Below, in pieces: positions 49,977-59,466 of a stretch of 64,000 bases of DNA. The notes beneath the pieces were generated by a model that did no database searches, had not been told where the DNA came from, and worked only from the letters and a program-made list of their open reading frames with translations. The DNA is from CAYFZR01 sp964347835 [NCBI: uncultured archaeon] (GTDB taxonomy: Archaea > CAYFZR01), in assembly GCA_964347835.1 (NCBI GenBank), contig CAYFZR010000050.1, positions 1 through 64,000 of the forward strand. The letters are read 5' to 3'. The position numbers and the translations under genes were made by a program. The number at the start of each line of letters is the position of its first letter. Position 1 is the stretch's first letter.

Positions 49977-50666
49977 ATGTTTTGGCTAAAGATCTCCCTT
50001 TGCTCAGCCCTCGGAGTTGTTTGTTATTTAAAAAAAGTCTTTGACTTAACTGGATCTTTTTCCGCTTTCCTTGTAGGTCTCATAGTTCTCTTTTCAACCA
50101 ATTTTTCATGGTTTTTTCTTCTTCTAAGTTTTGTTGTTTTGGGTTATCTGTCGACACGCTATGAATACGATAAGAAAAAAGCCATGAATGTAGCTGAAGG
50201 AGAATTCGGAAGAAGATCTTGGAAAAATGTTATAGGAAACGGACTAATCCCAACTTTTATGGCTGCTACAGGAAACTTTCATGGATACCTTGGAGCAGTA
50301 TCCACCGCTTTGGCTGATACACTCGCTGCTGAAATAGGAGTGCTCTCCCATACACAACCAAGATTGATCACAAATCCGTCCAAAGTAGTTCCTCACGGAA
50401 CAGACGGTGGAATTACATTATTAGGAACTGCAGTAGGAATTATTGGTGCTTCTCTCATCGGAATCCTCGCATACATATTGTTTCAAAATCTTTATTATAC
50501 CACCGTTGCTATAGTCTCCGGATTCGTTGGTTGTATGTCAGATAGCGTATTGGGTGCCCTTCTGGAGAGAAACGGATATATTACAGGGGACGTTGTGAAT
50601 ATGTGTGCAACCTTTATTGGAGCGTGTGCAGGGATATTCGTGGCGCAGGGAATGCAGATTTATTAA
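49977..50666 (+). CDS. DUF92 membrane protein (VTE6-related)
   Basis: A 229-residue membrane protein with about six helices. AAGNFHGYLG-like ATGNFHGYLGAVSTALADTLAAEIGVLS near 98-125 and PHGTDGGITLLGTAVGIIGA near 140 are DUF92 hallmarks. Plant VTE6, a DUF92 protein, phosphorylates phytyl phosphate; an archaeal counterpart might act on isoprenoid phosphates, but this is inference. GGAAGTGAT lies six bases before ATG 49977. It is followed by glmM after 43 bases. Confidence 0.85.
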   Translation: MFWLKISLCSALGVVCYLKKVFDLTGSFSAFLVGLIVLFSTNFSWFFLLLSFVVLGYLSTRYEYDKKKAMNVAEGEFGRRSWKNVIGNGLIPTFMAATGNFHGYLGAVSTALADTLAAEIGVLSHTQPRLITNPSKVVPHGTDGGITLLGTAVGIIGASLIGILAYILFQNLYYTTVAIVSGFVGCMSDSVLGALLERNGYITGDVVNMCATFIGACAGIFVAQGMQIY

Positions 50667-50709
50667 ATAATTTAACAATTAATGTTAATAGTTTATGGAA
50701 GTGAGTTAA

Positions 50710-52065
50710 GTGAAACTATTTGGCACCTCCGGAATTAGGGCCATTGTCCAAGAGGAACTCACATCAGAGATAGCGCATCTTGCTGGTCTCTCTCTTGGTA
50801 CCTACTTAAATAATCAGGGCAAGGTATTAGTTGGAAGAGATCCTCGAACTTCTGGCGAGATGATTGAGCATGCGATAATTTCGGGGCTCCTCTCCACTGG
50901 TTGCGAGGTACTTAAACTTGGGATAGTATCCACACCTACCATCGCTTTTTCAACAAAATACTATGAAGGAGACGCTGGCGTCTCAATTACGGCTTCTCAT
51001 AACCCACCTGAATACAACGGAATAAAATTCTGGCAACCCAACAGTATGGCATATACTCCAGATATGGAAGAAAAAATAGAGAATATCATCAAAAAGAGAT
51101 CTTTTAGAAGGGTTGATTGGACCCGTATAAAGGGTGTCTCTAGGGTCTATGGGGCTAATGATGCTCATATTAGCGCCATCATAGATTCGGTGAAAATCGA
51201 TAACCCCCTAAAAGTCGTAATCGATTGCGCCAATGGCGCGGCCTCGAGTGTGACCCCCTACGTACTTAGAAGATTAGGATGCGGTGTAATCACATTAAAC
51301 TCTCAGGTAGATGGTCATTTTCCAGGTAGACCCCCAGAACCATGTTCAGATACTCTAAATGATCTATGTAAAGTGGTTAAATCCATGGGCGCTGATGTGG
51401 GTATTGCCCACGATGGAGACGGTGACAGAACAGTAGTTGTAGATGAGGAGGGTTCCTTAGTTGACTTCGATAAGTTTCTAGCACTTATAGCAGGTGAGAT
51501 GACTGTTAAAGACTCTATTGTTATTACAAACATTGATACCTCAATTTGTGTGGATGAATATGTCGCTAAAGAAGGAGGGAAGGTAATAAGGACTAAAGTA
51601 GGCGATGTTCACATTGCTGAGGCTATTATGAATAACGGAGCAGTATTCGGAGGAGAGCCCAGCGGTTCTTTGATATTTCCAGATGTTCATTTGTGTCCTG
51701 ATGGTCCCCTCGCTGGAGTCAAACTTGTTGAGATTATAAATAAATCGGAAGAGAATCTAAGCCACCTCATTGAAAAAATTCCGAGTTATCCTTTAGAAAG
51801 AGGTAAAATAAGATGTAGAAATGACCAAAAGTCAGTTTTAATGGATCTTTTAAAAGAGGAGTTACCAAAGAGATTTGAAAATCTTGATCATTTGGATGAA
51901 ACAGACGGTATTAGGATTGTTATGAAGGACAACTCCTGGATACTCGTGAGACCCTCTGGTACAGAGCCTTATATGAGAATAACCGTAGAAGCAAAGGAAG
52001 ATGTTAAGTATTTATATGAAATTACCTTGGAAACCCTTGAAGAGAATTTGGAGAAAACAGAATGA
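50710..52065 (+). CDS. glmM: Phosphoglucosamine mutase GlmM
   Basis: A 451-residue alpha-D-phosphohexomutase. The start MKLFGTSGIRA is conserved; VSITASHNPPEYNGIKFW near 90 carries the catalytic serine; IAHDGDGDRTVVVDEEG near 233 binds the metal, and VRPSGTEPYMRI near 415 binds the phosphate. It makes glucosamine-1-phosphate from glucosamine-6-phosphate, the step before the enzyme encoded next. The GTG start at 50710 is preceded by GGAAGTGAG. It overlaps the next gene by four bases. Confidence 0.92.
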   Translation: MKLFGTSGIRAIVQEELTSEIAHLAGLSLGTYLNNQGKVLVGRDPRTSGEMIEHAIISGLLSTGCEVLKLGIVSTPTIAFSTKYYEGDAGVSITASHNPPEYNGIKFWQPNSMAYTPDMEEKIENIIKKRSFRRVDWTRIKGVSRVYGANDAHISAIIDSVKIDNPLKVVIDCANGAASSVTPYVLRRLGCGVITLNSQVDGHFPGRPPEPCSDTLNDLCKVVKSMGADVGIAHDGDGDRTVVVDEEGSLVDFDKFLALIAGEMTVKDSIVITNIDTSICVDEYVAKEGGKVIRTKVGDVHIAEAIMNNGAVFGGEPSGSLIFPDVHLCPDGPLAGVKLVEIINKSEENLSHLIEKIPSYPLERGKIRCRNDQKSVLMDLLKEELPKRFENLDHLDETDGIRIVMKDNSWILVRPSGTEPYMRITVEAKEDVKYLYEITLETLEENLEKTE

Positions 52066-53309
52066 AGGTTGTTATACTTGGCGCAGGCGAAGGTACGAGA
52101 CTCAGGCCTCTTACATTTACTTGTCCTAAGATACTACTACCGATAGCAAATAAACCTATATTGGAGCATGCGATAGAGAGAACTAAAGAAAGAGAGATAA
52201 TACTGGTCATTAACTACATGAAGGATAAAATAATAGAGTTTTTTGAGAATCTTGATTATGAAATCGTTTTTGTAGAACAGGGAGATACATTAGGTACTGC
52301 TCATGCTATATCTTGCGTTGAGAAATATGTTGATGATGACTTTATAGCAATAAATGGAGATATAGTTTATGATCAACATCTAAAAGATAATATAGTATCT
52401 TTTCATAATAAAAAAAATTCAAAAGCGACTTTGACTGTAAAAAAAATTGAAAAGCCCTCTGGTTATGGCGTAGTTAAGTTCGAGGATTACAAGGTGAAAA
52501 ATATAGTTGAAAAACCTAAGAAGATTAATAATGCGGAGTACGTTAATTTAGGGTTTTATGTTTTCGACCCCATTATATTTGACTACATAAAACAAACACA
52601 ACCTTCAAAAAGAGGTGAATACGAGATAACGGATTCCGTACAACTTATGTTGTCCGAAGAAAATGTATTTGCCTTTCCTTATGAAGGAACTTGGGTAGAT
52701 ATTGGCAGACCATGGGACTTGTTAAATGCAAATCAGTGTTTGCTTTCCGATATAAAAAAGGATTTAAAGGGTGAATGCGAGAATAACGCGAAAATAATAG
52801 GAAACGTGAAGATTGGAGAGGAGACTAAAGTAAGGAGCGGATCTTACGTAGAAGGTCCCGCCATAATAGGCAATCACTGCGACATTGGACCTAACTGTTA
52901 TATCAGGAAAGGTACCTCCATTGGTGATTGCGTAAGAATAGGAAACGCAGTAGAGATTAAAAATTCCATTATAATGGACAAAACCAGAATAGGACATCTT
53001 ACATATGTAGGAGACAGTATTGTTGGAAGAGAATGCAATTTCGGCGCTGGAACATTGGTTGGGAACCTTCGCCTAGACGAAAAGAATATCTTAGTCACTA
53101 TAAAAGGAGAGAAGATAGATAGTGGAATGAGAAAATTGGGAGCAATAATAGGAGATAGAGTGAGAACAGGTCTGAACACTACCATAAATCCGGGTATTAC
53201 TATCGGTCACGACTCTTTCATTTATCCGGGGGTAAACCTGATGGAAGATTTACCACCCAATACTGTGGTATATGCTGAACAGAAAATAGTCAAGAAGAAG
53301 AAAGTATAG
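52062..53309 (+). CDS. GlmU-like bifunctional sugar-1-phosphate nucleotidylyltransferase/acetyltransferase
   Basis: A 415-residue two-domain enzyme. The N-terminal nucleotidyltransferase begins MKVVILGAGEGTRLRPLTFTCPKILLPIANKP, and the C-terminal half is a left-handed beta-helix with hexapeptide repeats (RSGSYVEGPAIIGNHCDIGPNCYIRKGTSIGD near 253-285; NPGITIGHDSFIYPGVNL near 380). The archaeal form acts on glucosamine-1-phosphate to make UDP-GlcNAc. It is translationally coupled to glmM, so the two give UDP-GlcNAc for surface glycans. Confidence 0.9.
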   Translation: MKVVILGAGEGTRLRPLTFTCPKILLPIANKPILEHAIERTKEREIILVINYMKDKIIEFFENLDYEIVFVEQGDTLGTAHAISCVEKYVDDDFIAINGDIVYDQHLKDNIVSFHNKKNSKATLTVKKIEKPSGYGVVKFEDYKVKNIVEKPKKINNAEYVNLGFYVFDPIIFDYIKQTQPSKRGEYEITDSVQLMLSEENVFAFPYEGTWVDIGRPWDLLNANQCLLSDIKKDLKGECENNAKIIGNVKIGEETKVRSGSYVEGPAIIGNHCDIGPNCYIRKGTSIGDCVRIGNAVEIKNSIIMDKTRIGHLTYVGDSIVGRECNFGAGTLVGNLRLDEKNILVTIKGEKIDSGMRKLGAIIGDRVRTGLNTTINPGITIGHDSFIYPGVNLMEDLPPNTVVYAEQKIVKKKKV

Positions 53310-53327
53310 ACTTTGGAGATGTTTAGA

Positions 53328-54506
53328 TTGCGAATTGGTATTGTTGGAAAGCCAAACGTCGGGAAGACTACATTCTTCAACGCGATAACTTTGGCGCATG
53401 CGGAAATAGGAGAGTATCCCTTTACAACCATAAAACCCAATCGAGGCGTTACATCGGTAAGGGTAAATTGCGCATGTATTGAGTTTGACCTTGAATGTAA
53501 TCCAAGAACCGGTTCCTGTGAGAATGGAACGAGATTGGTTCCTGCTACAATTATAGACGTGGCAGGACTCGTTCCAGATGCCCATAAAGGTAAAGGGCTG
53601 GGAAATCAGTTCTTAAATGACTTAAGTAGAGCCAATGCATTAATACACGTAGTTGATATATCAGGTTCAACAGATTCAGAGGGAAACCCTTGTGAGGCAG
53701 GAAATAATGATCCTCTCTCGGATATTAGATTCCTAGAAAAGGAGATAGACCTGTGGTTTCTCTCCATACTAGAAAAGGACTGGAAAAAAATCTTGAGGAG
53801 ATCTAAACTAGAAAGGAAGAAGGTTGAGGATTTAATCCATGAAAAGATGTCTGGTGTTGGAGTAACTAGAGGAAACATTTTAGATGCCCTAAAAAATATG
53901 GAAGAAGACTACGAATCATGGAATTCTGGAAAATTGTTTGAATTCGTGTCTAATCTCAGAAAATTATCGATGCCTATCATAATCTCAGCCAACATGATCG
54001 ACCTTCCTTATGGTGAGGAAAATTTGAAAAGAGTCGAAAATGAGGGAATAAAGCCAATACCAACCTGTGCCGAGGTTGAACTTGCATTGAGAAGAGCCAG
54101 TGACCATGAATTAATCAAGTATTCTCCAGGTAATAGTTATTTTGAAATCATAGGTGACCTTGACGAGAAACAAAAATCGGCACTTAAGTTCATCGATAAA
54201 TTAATTAAAAAATGGAATGGTACGGGAGTTCAAAGGTGCATAGATCATGTCGTCAAAGAAGTGCTGTGTTTTATCCCGGTATTTCCAGTGGAAGATGAAA
54301 ATAAACTGACAGACAAGGATGGTAACATACTGCCAGACGTTTTTTTAATGCCAAAAGGCTCAACGGCAATAGACCTCGCATATAACATACATACTGAAAT
54401 AGGAGAAGGATTTATCTGCGGAATAGATGTTAGAACAAAGAAGAGAGTAGGCAAAGATTACCAATTAAATGAAGGAGACGTAATCAAGATAATAACTGAG
54501 AGATGA
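53328..54506 (+). CDS. Obg/YchF-family GTPase with TGS domain
   Basis: A 392-residue TRAFAC GTPase like the YchF/Ygr210 group. G1 is GIVGKPNVGKTTFFNA, G3 is DVAGLVPDAHKGKGLGNQFLNDL near 75-97, and the C-terminal TGS domain is PVEDENKLTDKDGNILPDVFLMPKGSTAIDLAYNIH near 320-355. The archaeal protein is linked to ribosome function and to cell division or translation control by homology only. TTG 53328 is preferred over ATG 53319, because GGAGATG lies at the right distance. Confidence 0.9.
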   Translation: MRIGIVGKPNVGKTTFFNAITLAHAEIGEYPFTTIKPNRGVTSVRVNCACIEFDLECNPRTGSCENGTRLVPATIIDVAGLVPDAHKGKGLGNQFLNDLSRANALIHVVDISGSTDSEGNPCEAGNNDPLSDIRFLEKEIDLWFLSILEKDWKKILRRSKLERKKVEDLIHEKMSGVGVTRGNILDALKNMEEDYESWNSGKLFEFVSNLRKLSMPIIISANMIDLPYGEENLKRVENEGIKPIPTCAEVELALRRASDHELIKYSPGNSYFEIIGDLDEKQKSALKFIDKLIKKWNGTGVQRCIDHVVKEVLCFIPVFPVEDENKLTDKDGNILPDVFLMPKGSTAIDLAYNIHTEIGEGFICGIDVRTKKRVGKDYQLNEGDVIKIITER

Positions 54507-54573
54507 AAGCTTCAGAAAAATTTAAAGTTATAATAAGCCTTAAATAAGAAAATATTTCCTTATTGATGAAACA

Positions 54574-54582
54574 TTTAAATAC
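54574..54582 (+). promoter_or_regulatory. TATA box of serA
   Basis: TTTAAATAC, about 45 bases before TTG 54619. The expected transcript start is near 54604, so GAGGGTGA lies within a short leader. Confidence 0.45.
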
Positions 54583-54618
54583 AAATTAAATTAGCCTAAC
54601 CTACAGAGGGTGAAAAAC

Positions 54619-56199
54619 TTGAGGGTCCTTATCTCTGACTTAATCGACGAAAAGGGTATAGAACTAATAAAAAACGTCGGAGAGGTTGACTACTTGCCCA
54701 ACATCCCTAAGGCGGAGTTGCTCGAAAAGATAAAAGATTATGACGTGCTTGTGGTAAGAAGCGGGACGAAGGTCACTGAAGACGTTGTAGATAGAGGTAT
54801 AAACCTGAAAATGATTGCTCGAGTAGGTGTTGGAGTAGATAACGTAGATGTAGATGCTGCTACGAGAAGAGGTATCGTAGTAATAAATTCTCCGGACGCA
54901 AGTTCTATTTCGGTAGCAGAGCACTCGATAGGATTGATGCTCGCTCTTGCAAGAAAGATTGTTCAATCAAATATTTCCCTCAAGAAAGGAAAATGGGATA
55001 GAAGAAGATTCATGGGCACCGAACTACACGGAAAGATTCTCGGCATAATAGGTTTAGGAAGAATTGGCTCACAAGTAGCAATTCGATCAAAAGCCTTTGG
55101 CATGAAGGTTATTGCCTATGATCCATACATATCCGAGGCAGTTACCAGAGAAATGGACGTAGAATTAGTAGATTTGGAAACCCTTTTAAAAACATCGGAC
55201 GTCATATCCATACACGTACCTTTAACCAATAACACAAGAGATATGATAGACGAAAAAGCATTGAAAATGATGAAAAAGACCGCCTTATTGATAAACTGTG
55301 CAAGAGGCGGGATGGTAAATGAAAAGGCTCTTTACAAAGCATTGAAAGAAGGGTGGATTGCAGGAGCAGCATTAGATGTTTTTTCAATAGAACCTCCTCA
55401 AGACAACCCCTTGTTGACCTTAGAAAACTTAATTTCTACTCCCCACTTGGGTGCCTCTACAGAAGAAGCGCAAAAAAGCGCAGCAGTAGAGATAGCCAAC
55501 GAGATCATTTCTTTCGCCAATAACAAACCCTTGCACAGTGTAGTAAACATGCCAATCATGGATACAGAAACTCTAAAGAGATTAGAGCCATATCTTCCCC
55601 TCTCAGAAAAACTAGGGAATCTAGCGATACAGTTAACTAAGGGCAGGGTAGTTGAGGTAAATGTAACATACTGCGGCGATCTCTCCGAGATAGATCAACT
55701 GACTCTCCTAACATCTTCGTGCTTAAAGGGGGTCCTAAATCAGATAATTATCGAGCCGGTGAACGTTATAAACGCACCGGTTATTTCAAAAAAGAGAGGC
55801 ATTAAAGTAATAGAAGGGAAAACTGAGATTGCGGACGGGTTCAAGACTCTGATAAGGTTGATTTTGAGAACGGAAGAGAGTCACTCTATCGAAGTAGCCG
55901 GTACCCGAGATCTTATAGGGATGGCAAAACTTATTGAGATAGATGGGTATAGTATGGATATCCCTCTGGAAGGAATACTTTTATTCGTTAAAATCGAAGA
56001 TCGCCCCGGCATGATAGGGAGAGTTGGTACAATACTCGGATCGCATGCAATAAATATAGCAGCCATGCAAGTTGGGAGGAAAGAAAAAGGTGGAATAATG
56101 CTCATGGCTAACGTATTAGATCATGATGTGACAAAAGAAGTATTGACGGTTTTAGAAAGTGCAGATGGTATAATAGAAGCAACTCCAGCGAGAATATGA
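54619..56199 (+). CDS. serA: D-3-phosphoglycerate dehydrogenase
   Basis: A 526-residue SerA, the first step of serine synthesis. Catalytic and NAD domains: VARVGVGVDNVDVDAATRRGIVVINSP near 65, LGIIGLGRIGSQVAIRSKAFGMKVIAYDPY near 135 and TPHLGASTEEAQKSAA near 275. The intervening ASB domain (about 315-450) and the C-terminal ACT domain (VKIEDRPGMIGRVGTILGSHAINIAAMQVGR near 455) mark the long, serine-regulated type. TTG 54619 follows GAGGGTGAAAAAC. With apgm and serB it gives the whole route from 3-phosphoglycerate except the aminotransferase. Confidence 0.94.
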   Translation: MRVLISDLIDEKGIELIKNVGEVDYLPNIPKAELLEKIKDYDVLVVRSGTKVTEDVVDRGINLKMIARVGVGVDNVDVDAATRRGIVVINSPDASSISVAEHSIGLMLALARKIVQSNISLKKGKWDRRRFMGTELHGKILGIIGLGRIGSQVAIRSKAFGMKVIAYDPYISEAVTREMDVELVDLETLLKTSDVISIHVPLTNNTRDMIDEKALKMMKKTALLINCARGGMVNEKALYKALKEGWIAGAALDVFSIEPPQDNPLLTLENLISTPHLGASTEEAQKSAAVEIANEIISFANNKPLHSVVNMPIMDTETLKRLEPYLPLSEKLGNLAIQLTKGRVVEVNVTYCGDLSEIDQLTLLTSSCLKGVLNQIIIEPVNVINAPVISKKRGIKVIEGKTEIADGFKTLIRLILRTEESHSIEVAGTRDLIGMAKLIEIDGYSMDIPLEGILLFVKIEDRPGMIGRVGTILGSHAINIAAMQVGRKEKGGIMLMANVLDHDVTKEVLTVLESADGIIEATPARI

Positions 56200-56208
56200 G
56201 GTTTTCAC

Positions 56209-56793
56209 ATGTCATACTACAAATATATAACAGAATCTTGGAAATCGCCCAAAAAAAGTTATATTAGAGAATTGTTAAAAGAAAGAATGATCTCTTGGAG
56301 AAAGGGTCCTAGTCTAGTAAGAGTAGAAAGACCTCTAAGGATTGATCGCGCACGAAGTTTAGGATACAAGGCGAAACAAGGCTATGTAGTATGTAGAATT
56401 CGTGTAAGAAGAGGTGGAATGAGAAAACCTAGACCTAAAGGCGGAAGAAAACCTAAGAGAATGGGAGTCAGGAAACTATCCCCCAAAAAAAGTCTTCAAT
56501 GGATTGCAGAGGAGAGAGCGGCAAAAAGGTTTCCGAACCTTGAGGTTCTAAACTCTTATTGGATAGGCGAGGATGGAAAACACAAATACTACGAGATTAT
56601 ACTCGTAGATCCGGATCATCCAGTTATAAAGAGTGATCCGAAGATAAATTGGATTACAAAGCCTGCGCAGAAAGGTAGAGTTTTTCGAGGGCTCACCAGC
56701 GCAGGAAGAAAATCAAGGGGTCTGAGAAACAAGGGACGTGGATCCGAAAAGGTAAGACCCAGCCTCAGAAAATATAGGAGTAGAGGTAAATAA
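56209..56793 (+). CDS. rpl15e: Ribosomal protein L15e
   Basis: A 194-residue eL15. [79 protein letters not shown] and [19 protein letters not shown] are the family marks. It heads the archaeal exosome/RNase P superoperon. GAGGTTTTCAC precedes ATG. Confidence 0.96.
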   Translation: MSYYKYITESWKSPKKSYIRELLKERMISWRKGPSLVRVERPLRIDRARSLGYKAKQGYVVCRIRVRRGGMRKPRPKGGRKPKRMGVRKLSPKKSLQWIAEERAAKRFPNLEVLNSYWIGEDGKHKYYEIILVDPDHPVIKSDPKINWITKPAQKGRVFRGLTSAGRKSRGLRNKGRGSEKVRPSLRKYRSRGK

Positions 56794-57863
56794 TGAGTAG
56801 TCGGTTTGATGCGAGAAGAAGAAGGACAGTAAGAAGAAAGAGAAGTAATACACCTCTAATCATACTCGCAGTAATAGTCTTAATTGCCGTAGGTACCTTT
56901 TCCTATTTATATCTCATTAAACCTGAACCTTCAGAAGAAGTTCCTGAAGAGACGCCGGTTGAGACAGAACCTCCGGTTCCTGAAGAGACGCCGGTTGAGA
57001 CAGAACCTCCTGAAATACCCTTTGTAAAAAAGATCGTACTTACCCTTCCAAAGTACGATTTGCCTGAAGGAGTAAGATTCTCAAAGGAAATAGGACCAAC
57101 ATTTCCTTTGGCAAACACCAAACACTATACTGGAGTATATACCTTAAACGGTGATCCAGATCTTTATGTCCATATTATCGAAGGTCCTGATAATACTAGC
57201 GTAAATGCAGCCATGAATCCAATTCTACAAGACATGGGTGTATACGGAACTGGGGAAGATGAAAGAATAGATGGTACCAAAGTAACATTCCATGAATATG
57301 TAGCAGGAAAGCCAGATATCGTTTATATTTCCTATTTAAATCGTGTAGGGCTTATCACTACAGGTTCAGGCAGTGTAACCAAAGAACTCCTAAGAGATAT
57401 TACTTCAAGGGCATTAACAGGTGAGATAGGCGTTCCTGAGAGGATAATACGTGTAATAACTATACCAGAACCTCCTAAGGATGATTTGCCAGATGGCATT
57501 ATATGGGGTAGACAACCTATAAATCCAATTCGTACAAAGAAGGTGGATGTGGAAGCCTACACTGGAATATACTCCGCAAACGGAAAAGGACTCTTTGTCC
57601 ACATAGTAAGAGGAAACACTCTTGAAGACACTCAGAAAGAAATGAATTCTAGACTAAGCGGATTGGGTGCTGAACAAGCCGCCAAAAGTACTGAGACGAT
57701 AAACTGGATATCGGTGACTAAGTATACAGACGCTCAAGGAGAGTACGATGTCTATGGCTACATCTACACGTGGTATAAAGGGGATACTGGTTACATCGTG
57801 GATGCAGTAGAGGGTGTTAGTGAGGACACTGTAGTAAGTATGGTTAGAAGAGTGATGAGATAG
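56793..57863 (+). CDS. Membrane-anchored two-repeat protein in the RNA operon
   Basis: A 356-residue protein. A basic tail (residues 5-18) precedes one membrane helix (about 21-41). A Pro/Glu/Thr linker follows (EEVPEETPVETEPPVPEETP) with an exact 36-base DNA repeat. The outer part has two similar domains: each begins IVLTLPKYDLPEG or IPEPPKDDLPDG and continues YTGVYTLNGDPDLYVHII or YTGIYSANGKGLFVHIV, so a domain was duplicated. It lies between rpl15e and COG1325 genes with a one-base overlap upstream, so it is probably transcribed with the superoperon, yet looks like a surface protein. No family recognised. Confidence 0.75.
   Translation: MSSRFDARRRRTVRRKRSNTPLIILAVIVLIAVGTFSYLYLIKPEPSEEVPEETPVETEPPVPEETPVETEPPEIPFVKKIVLTLPKYDLPEGVRFSKEIGPTFPLANTKHYTGVYTLNGDPDLYVHIIEGPDNTSVNAAMNPILQDMGVYGTGEDERIDGTKVTFHEYVAGKPDIVYISYLNRVGLITTGSGSVTKELLRDITSRALTGEIGVPERIIRVITIPEPPKDDLPDGIIWGRQPINPIRTKKVDVEAYTGIYSANGKGLFVHIVRGNTLEDTQKEMNSRLSGLGAEQAAKSTETINWISVTKYTDAQGEYDVYGYIYTWYKGDTGYIVDAVEGVSEDTVVSMVRRVMR
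56940..57010 (+). repeat. Two perfect 36-base tandem copies
   Basis: Two 36-base units, starting GTTCCTGAAGAGACGCCGG, code for VPEETPVETEPP twice in the linker of the membrane-anchored protein. The units are identical at the DNA level apart from the last base, so the duplication is recent. Confidence 0.8.
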
Positions 57864-57879
57864 TTTCGGAGTATTACGG

Positions 57880-58290
57880 ATGTCTTCCGTTCGAAAGATA
57901 GTTGCTAGAACCACATGTCACGCAACAGAAGACGAAAGAAGAATAAAAGGTCTTCTTCGCCTTCTTCTAACGGAAAAGGCTCAAATTAAAGAATTTTTAC
58001 TTGTCGGTCATTACGGAAACCCCATAAAGATATTTGAGGCATGGTTACGCGATAAAGAAAATATCAGTACTGTGATTACAAGGCTAAAAGAAGGTTTAAG
58101 AGAGGAGATATACGCTTTGAGAGAGAATTTTCCTGAAAGAATTGAAAATAATGTATATTTTCTTAGACTTGATAAACAGGAACTCGTAAGAGGGGGATAC
58201 AAGTTGGCAAAAGACGGGGAAACTATACAGTTGAAGATTTTCTTAAGTTCCGAGGAAAGTTTTATGGCTGAAATCTTTGGAGGAATTTGA
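57880..58290 (+). CDS. COG1325 RNA-binding protein, exosome-associated
   Basis: A 136-residue protein of the COG1325/DUF54 family, predicted to be an exosome-associated RNA-binding protein. RKIVARTTCHATEDERRIKGLLRLLL opens it, and GHYGNPIKIFEAWLRDKE near 43 plus VYFLRLDKQELVRGGYKLA near 92 continue the pattern. It usually lies beside rpl15e and RNase P genes, as here. ATG 57880. Its stop overlaps the next ATG by one base. Confidence 0.85.
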   Translation: MSSVRKIVARTTCHATEDERRIKGLLRLLLTEKAQIKEFLLVGHYGNPIKIFEAWLRDKENISTVITRLKEGLREEIYALRENFPERIENNVYFLRLDKQELVRGGYKLAKDGETIQLKIFLSSEESFMAEIFGGI

Positions 58291-58964
58291 TGTATGATCT
58301 CCATGTTCACAGCTCACTCTCTACCGGCGATAGTCCCCCCATTAGGCTGGCCTTAAATGCCAAAAATCTTGGATTGAAAGGAATATCCTTCACTGACTTA
58401 AGTAACCACATGGACTGGCATGCTTTGGAAAGAAGTAAAAAAGATATACTCGATGAATTGGATGATTTTAGAATATTAATAGGAACAGAAATTAAGAGCA
58501 CCTCAATTTACGAGTTGAAAAGACAAACAAAAAAATTTAGAAAAAAATCAGATTTAATACTAATCCACGGGGGCAATTTAAATATAAATAGATGGGCAGT
58601 CAGAGAGAAAGACGTAGACATACTGGCGCATCCAGAGTTATTCAGGCAAGATAACGGTCTTGACCATGGAATGGTTAGGTTAGCCAAGAAAAATAACGTA
58701 GCGATTGAACTGAATTTTCGTAACTTATTGTCTACGTCTCATACCTCTAGAGCCCGATTGATAGAAAAGATGAGAGAGAACTTAAGGTTATGTTTAAAGT
58801 ATAACACAAGAGTAATTGTAACCAGCGGCGCACACACTACATATGATTTAAGAAGCCCGTATGATTTCCGCGCCTTTCTACATGTTTTAGGTGCTAAAGG
58901 AGATGAAAGTAAAAGAATAATATCAGAAACAGAAAAAATCGTTAATAAAGATGTGGAAACCTAA
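58290..58964 (+). CDS. rnp3: RNase P protein Rpp30 (component 3)
   Basis: A 224-residue Rpp30 of the PHP-like fold. MYDLHVHSSLSTGDS, KGISFTDLSNHMDWHALERS near 30 and ILIHGGNLNINRWAVREKDVDILAHP near 88-113 are conserved. It forms a heterodimer with Pop5, whose gene overlaps it, and together they activate the RNase P RNA for tRNA 5' processing. ATG 58290 overlaps the preceding stop. Confidence 0.92.
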   Translation: MYDLHVHSSLSTGDSPPIRLALNAKNLGLKGISFTDLSNHMDWHALERSKKDILDELDDFRILIGTEIKSTSIYELKRQTKKFRKKSDLILIHGGNLNINRWAVREKDVDILAHPELFRQDNGLDHGMVRLAKKNNVAIELNFRNLLSTSHTSRARLIEKMRENLRLCLKYNTRVIVTSGAHTTYDLRSPYDFRAFLHVLGAKGDESKRIISETEKIVNKDVET

Positions 58965-59349
58965 ATTGAAGAAAGACAGGCCAAAAAAACCTAAACCAAG
59001 CCAAAGAAAGAAAAAAAGATATATTTGCTTTAAGGTAGATTACGAAAGCGTTCCAATAAAGAGAAAAGATTTAATTACCCTGATTTGGAACTCTTTATTG
59101 GAAACCATTGGAGAGTTAGGAATGAGTAAATCAGAATTAAAGCTTATTTCATTTGATGAAGACAGACAAGAAGGACTATTGAAGTGTAATCACCATATGG
59201 TTGATTACATCAGATTCTCCCTATCCCTGATTTCTAAAATTGATACTAACCGAATTACCATAAACGTTTTAGGCATTGGTGGTACAATAAGATCTGCGAG
59301 GGAAAGGTTTTTAGGAAAGGATAAAATACCTATACCCCCAAACCCCTAA
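58951..59349 (+). CDS. rnp2: RNase P protein Pop5 (component 2)
   Basis: A 132-residue Pop5 with a basic N-terminal extension (KPKLKKDRPKKPKPSQRKKKR) before the fold (RYICFKVDYESVPIKRKDLITLIWNSLL). LLKCNHHMVDYIRFSLSLI near 87 and VLGIGGTIRSARERFLG near 107 are the family's RNA-binding strands. It overlaps rnp3 by 14 bases. It forms the catalytic-core complex with Rpp30. Confidence 0.9.
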   Translation: MWKPKLKKDRPKKPKPSQRKKKRYICFKVDYESVPIKRKDLITLIWNSLLETIGELGMSKSELKLISFDEDRQEGLLKCNHHMVDYIRFSLSLISKIDTNRITINVLGIGGTIRSARERFLGKDKIPIPPNP

Positions 59350-59466
59350 AAATAAAATAAAGCAAAGAAAGGTAATAAAATAAACATAAACATAAATGAA
59401 GAAGAATATAGAGGTTTAATAGTATTGGCTTAACAATTTTCGATACAAAATTGTGGAGGATAGATA

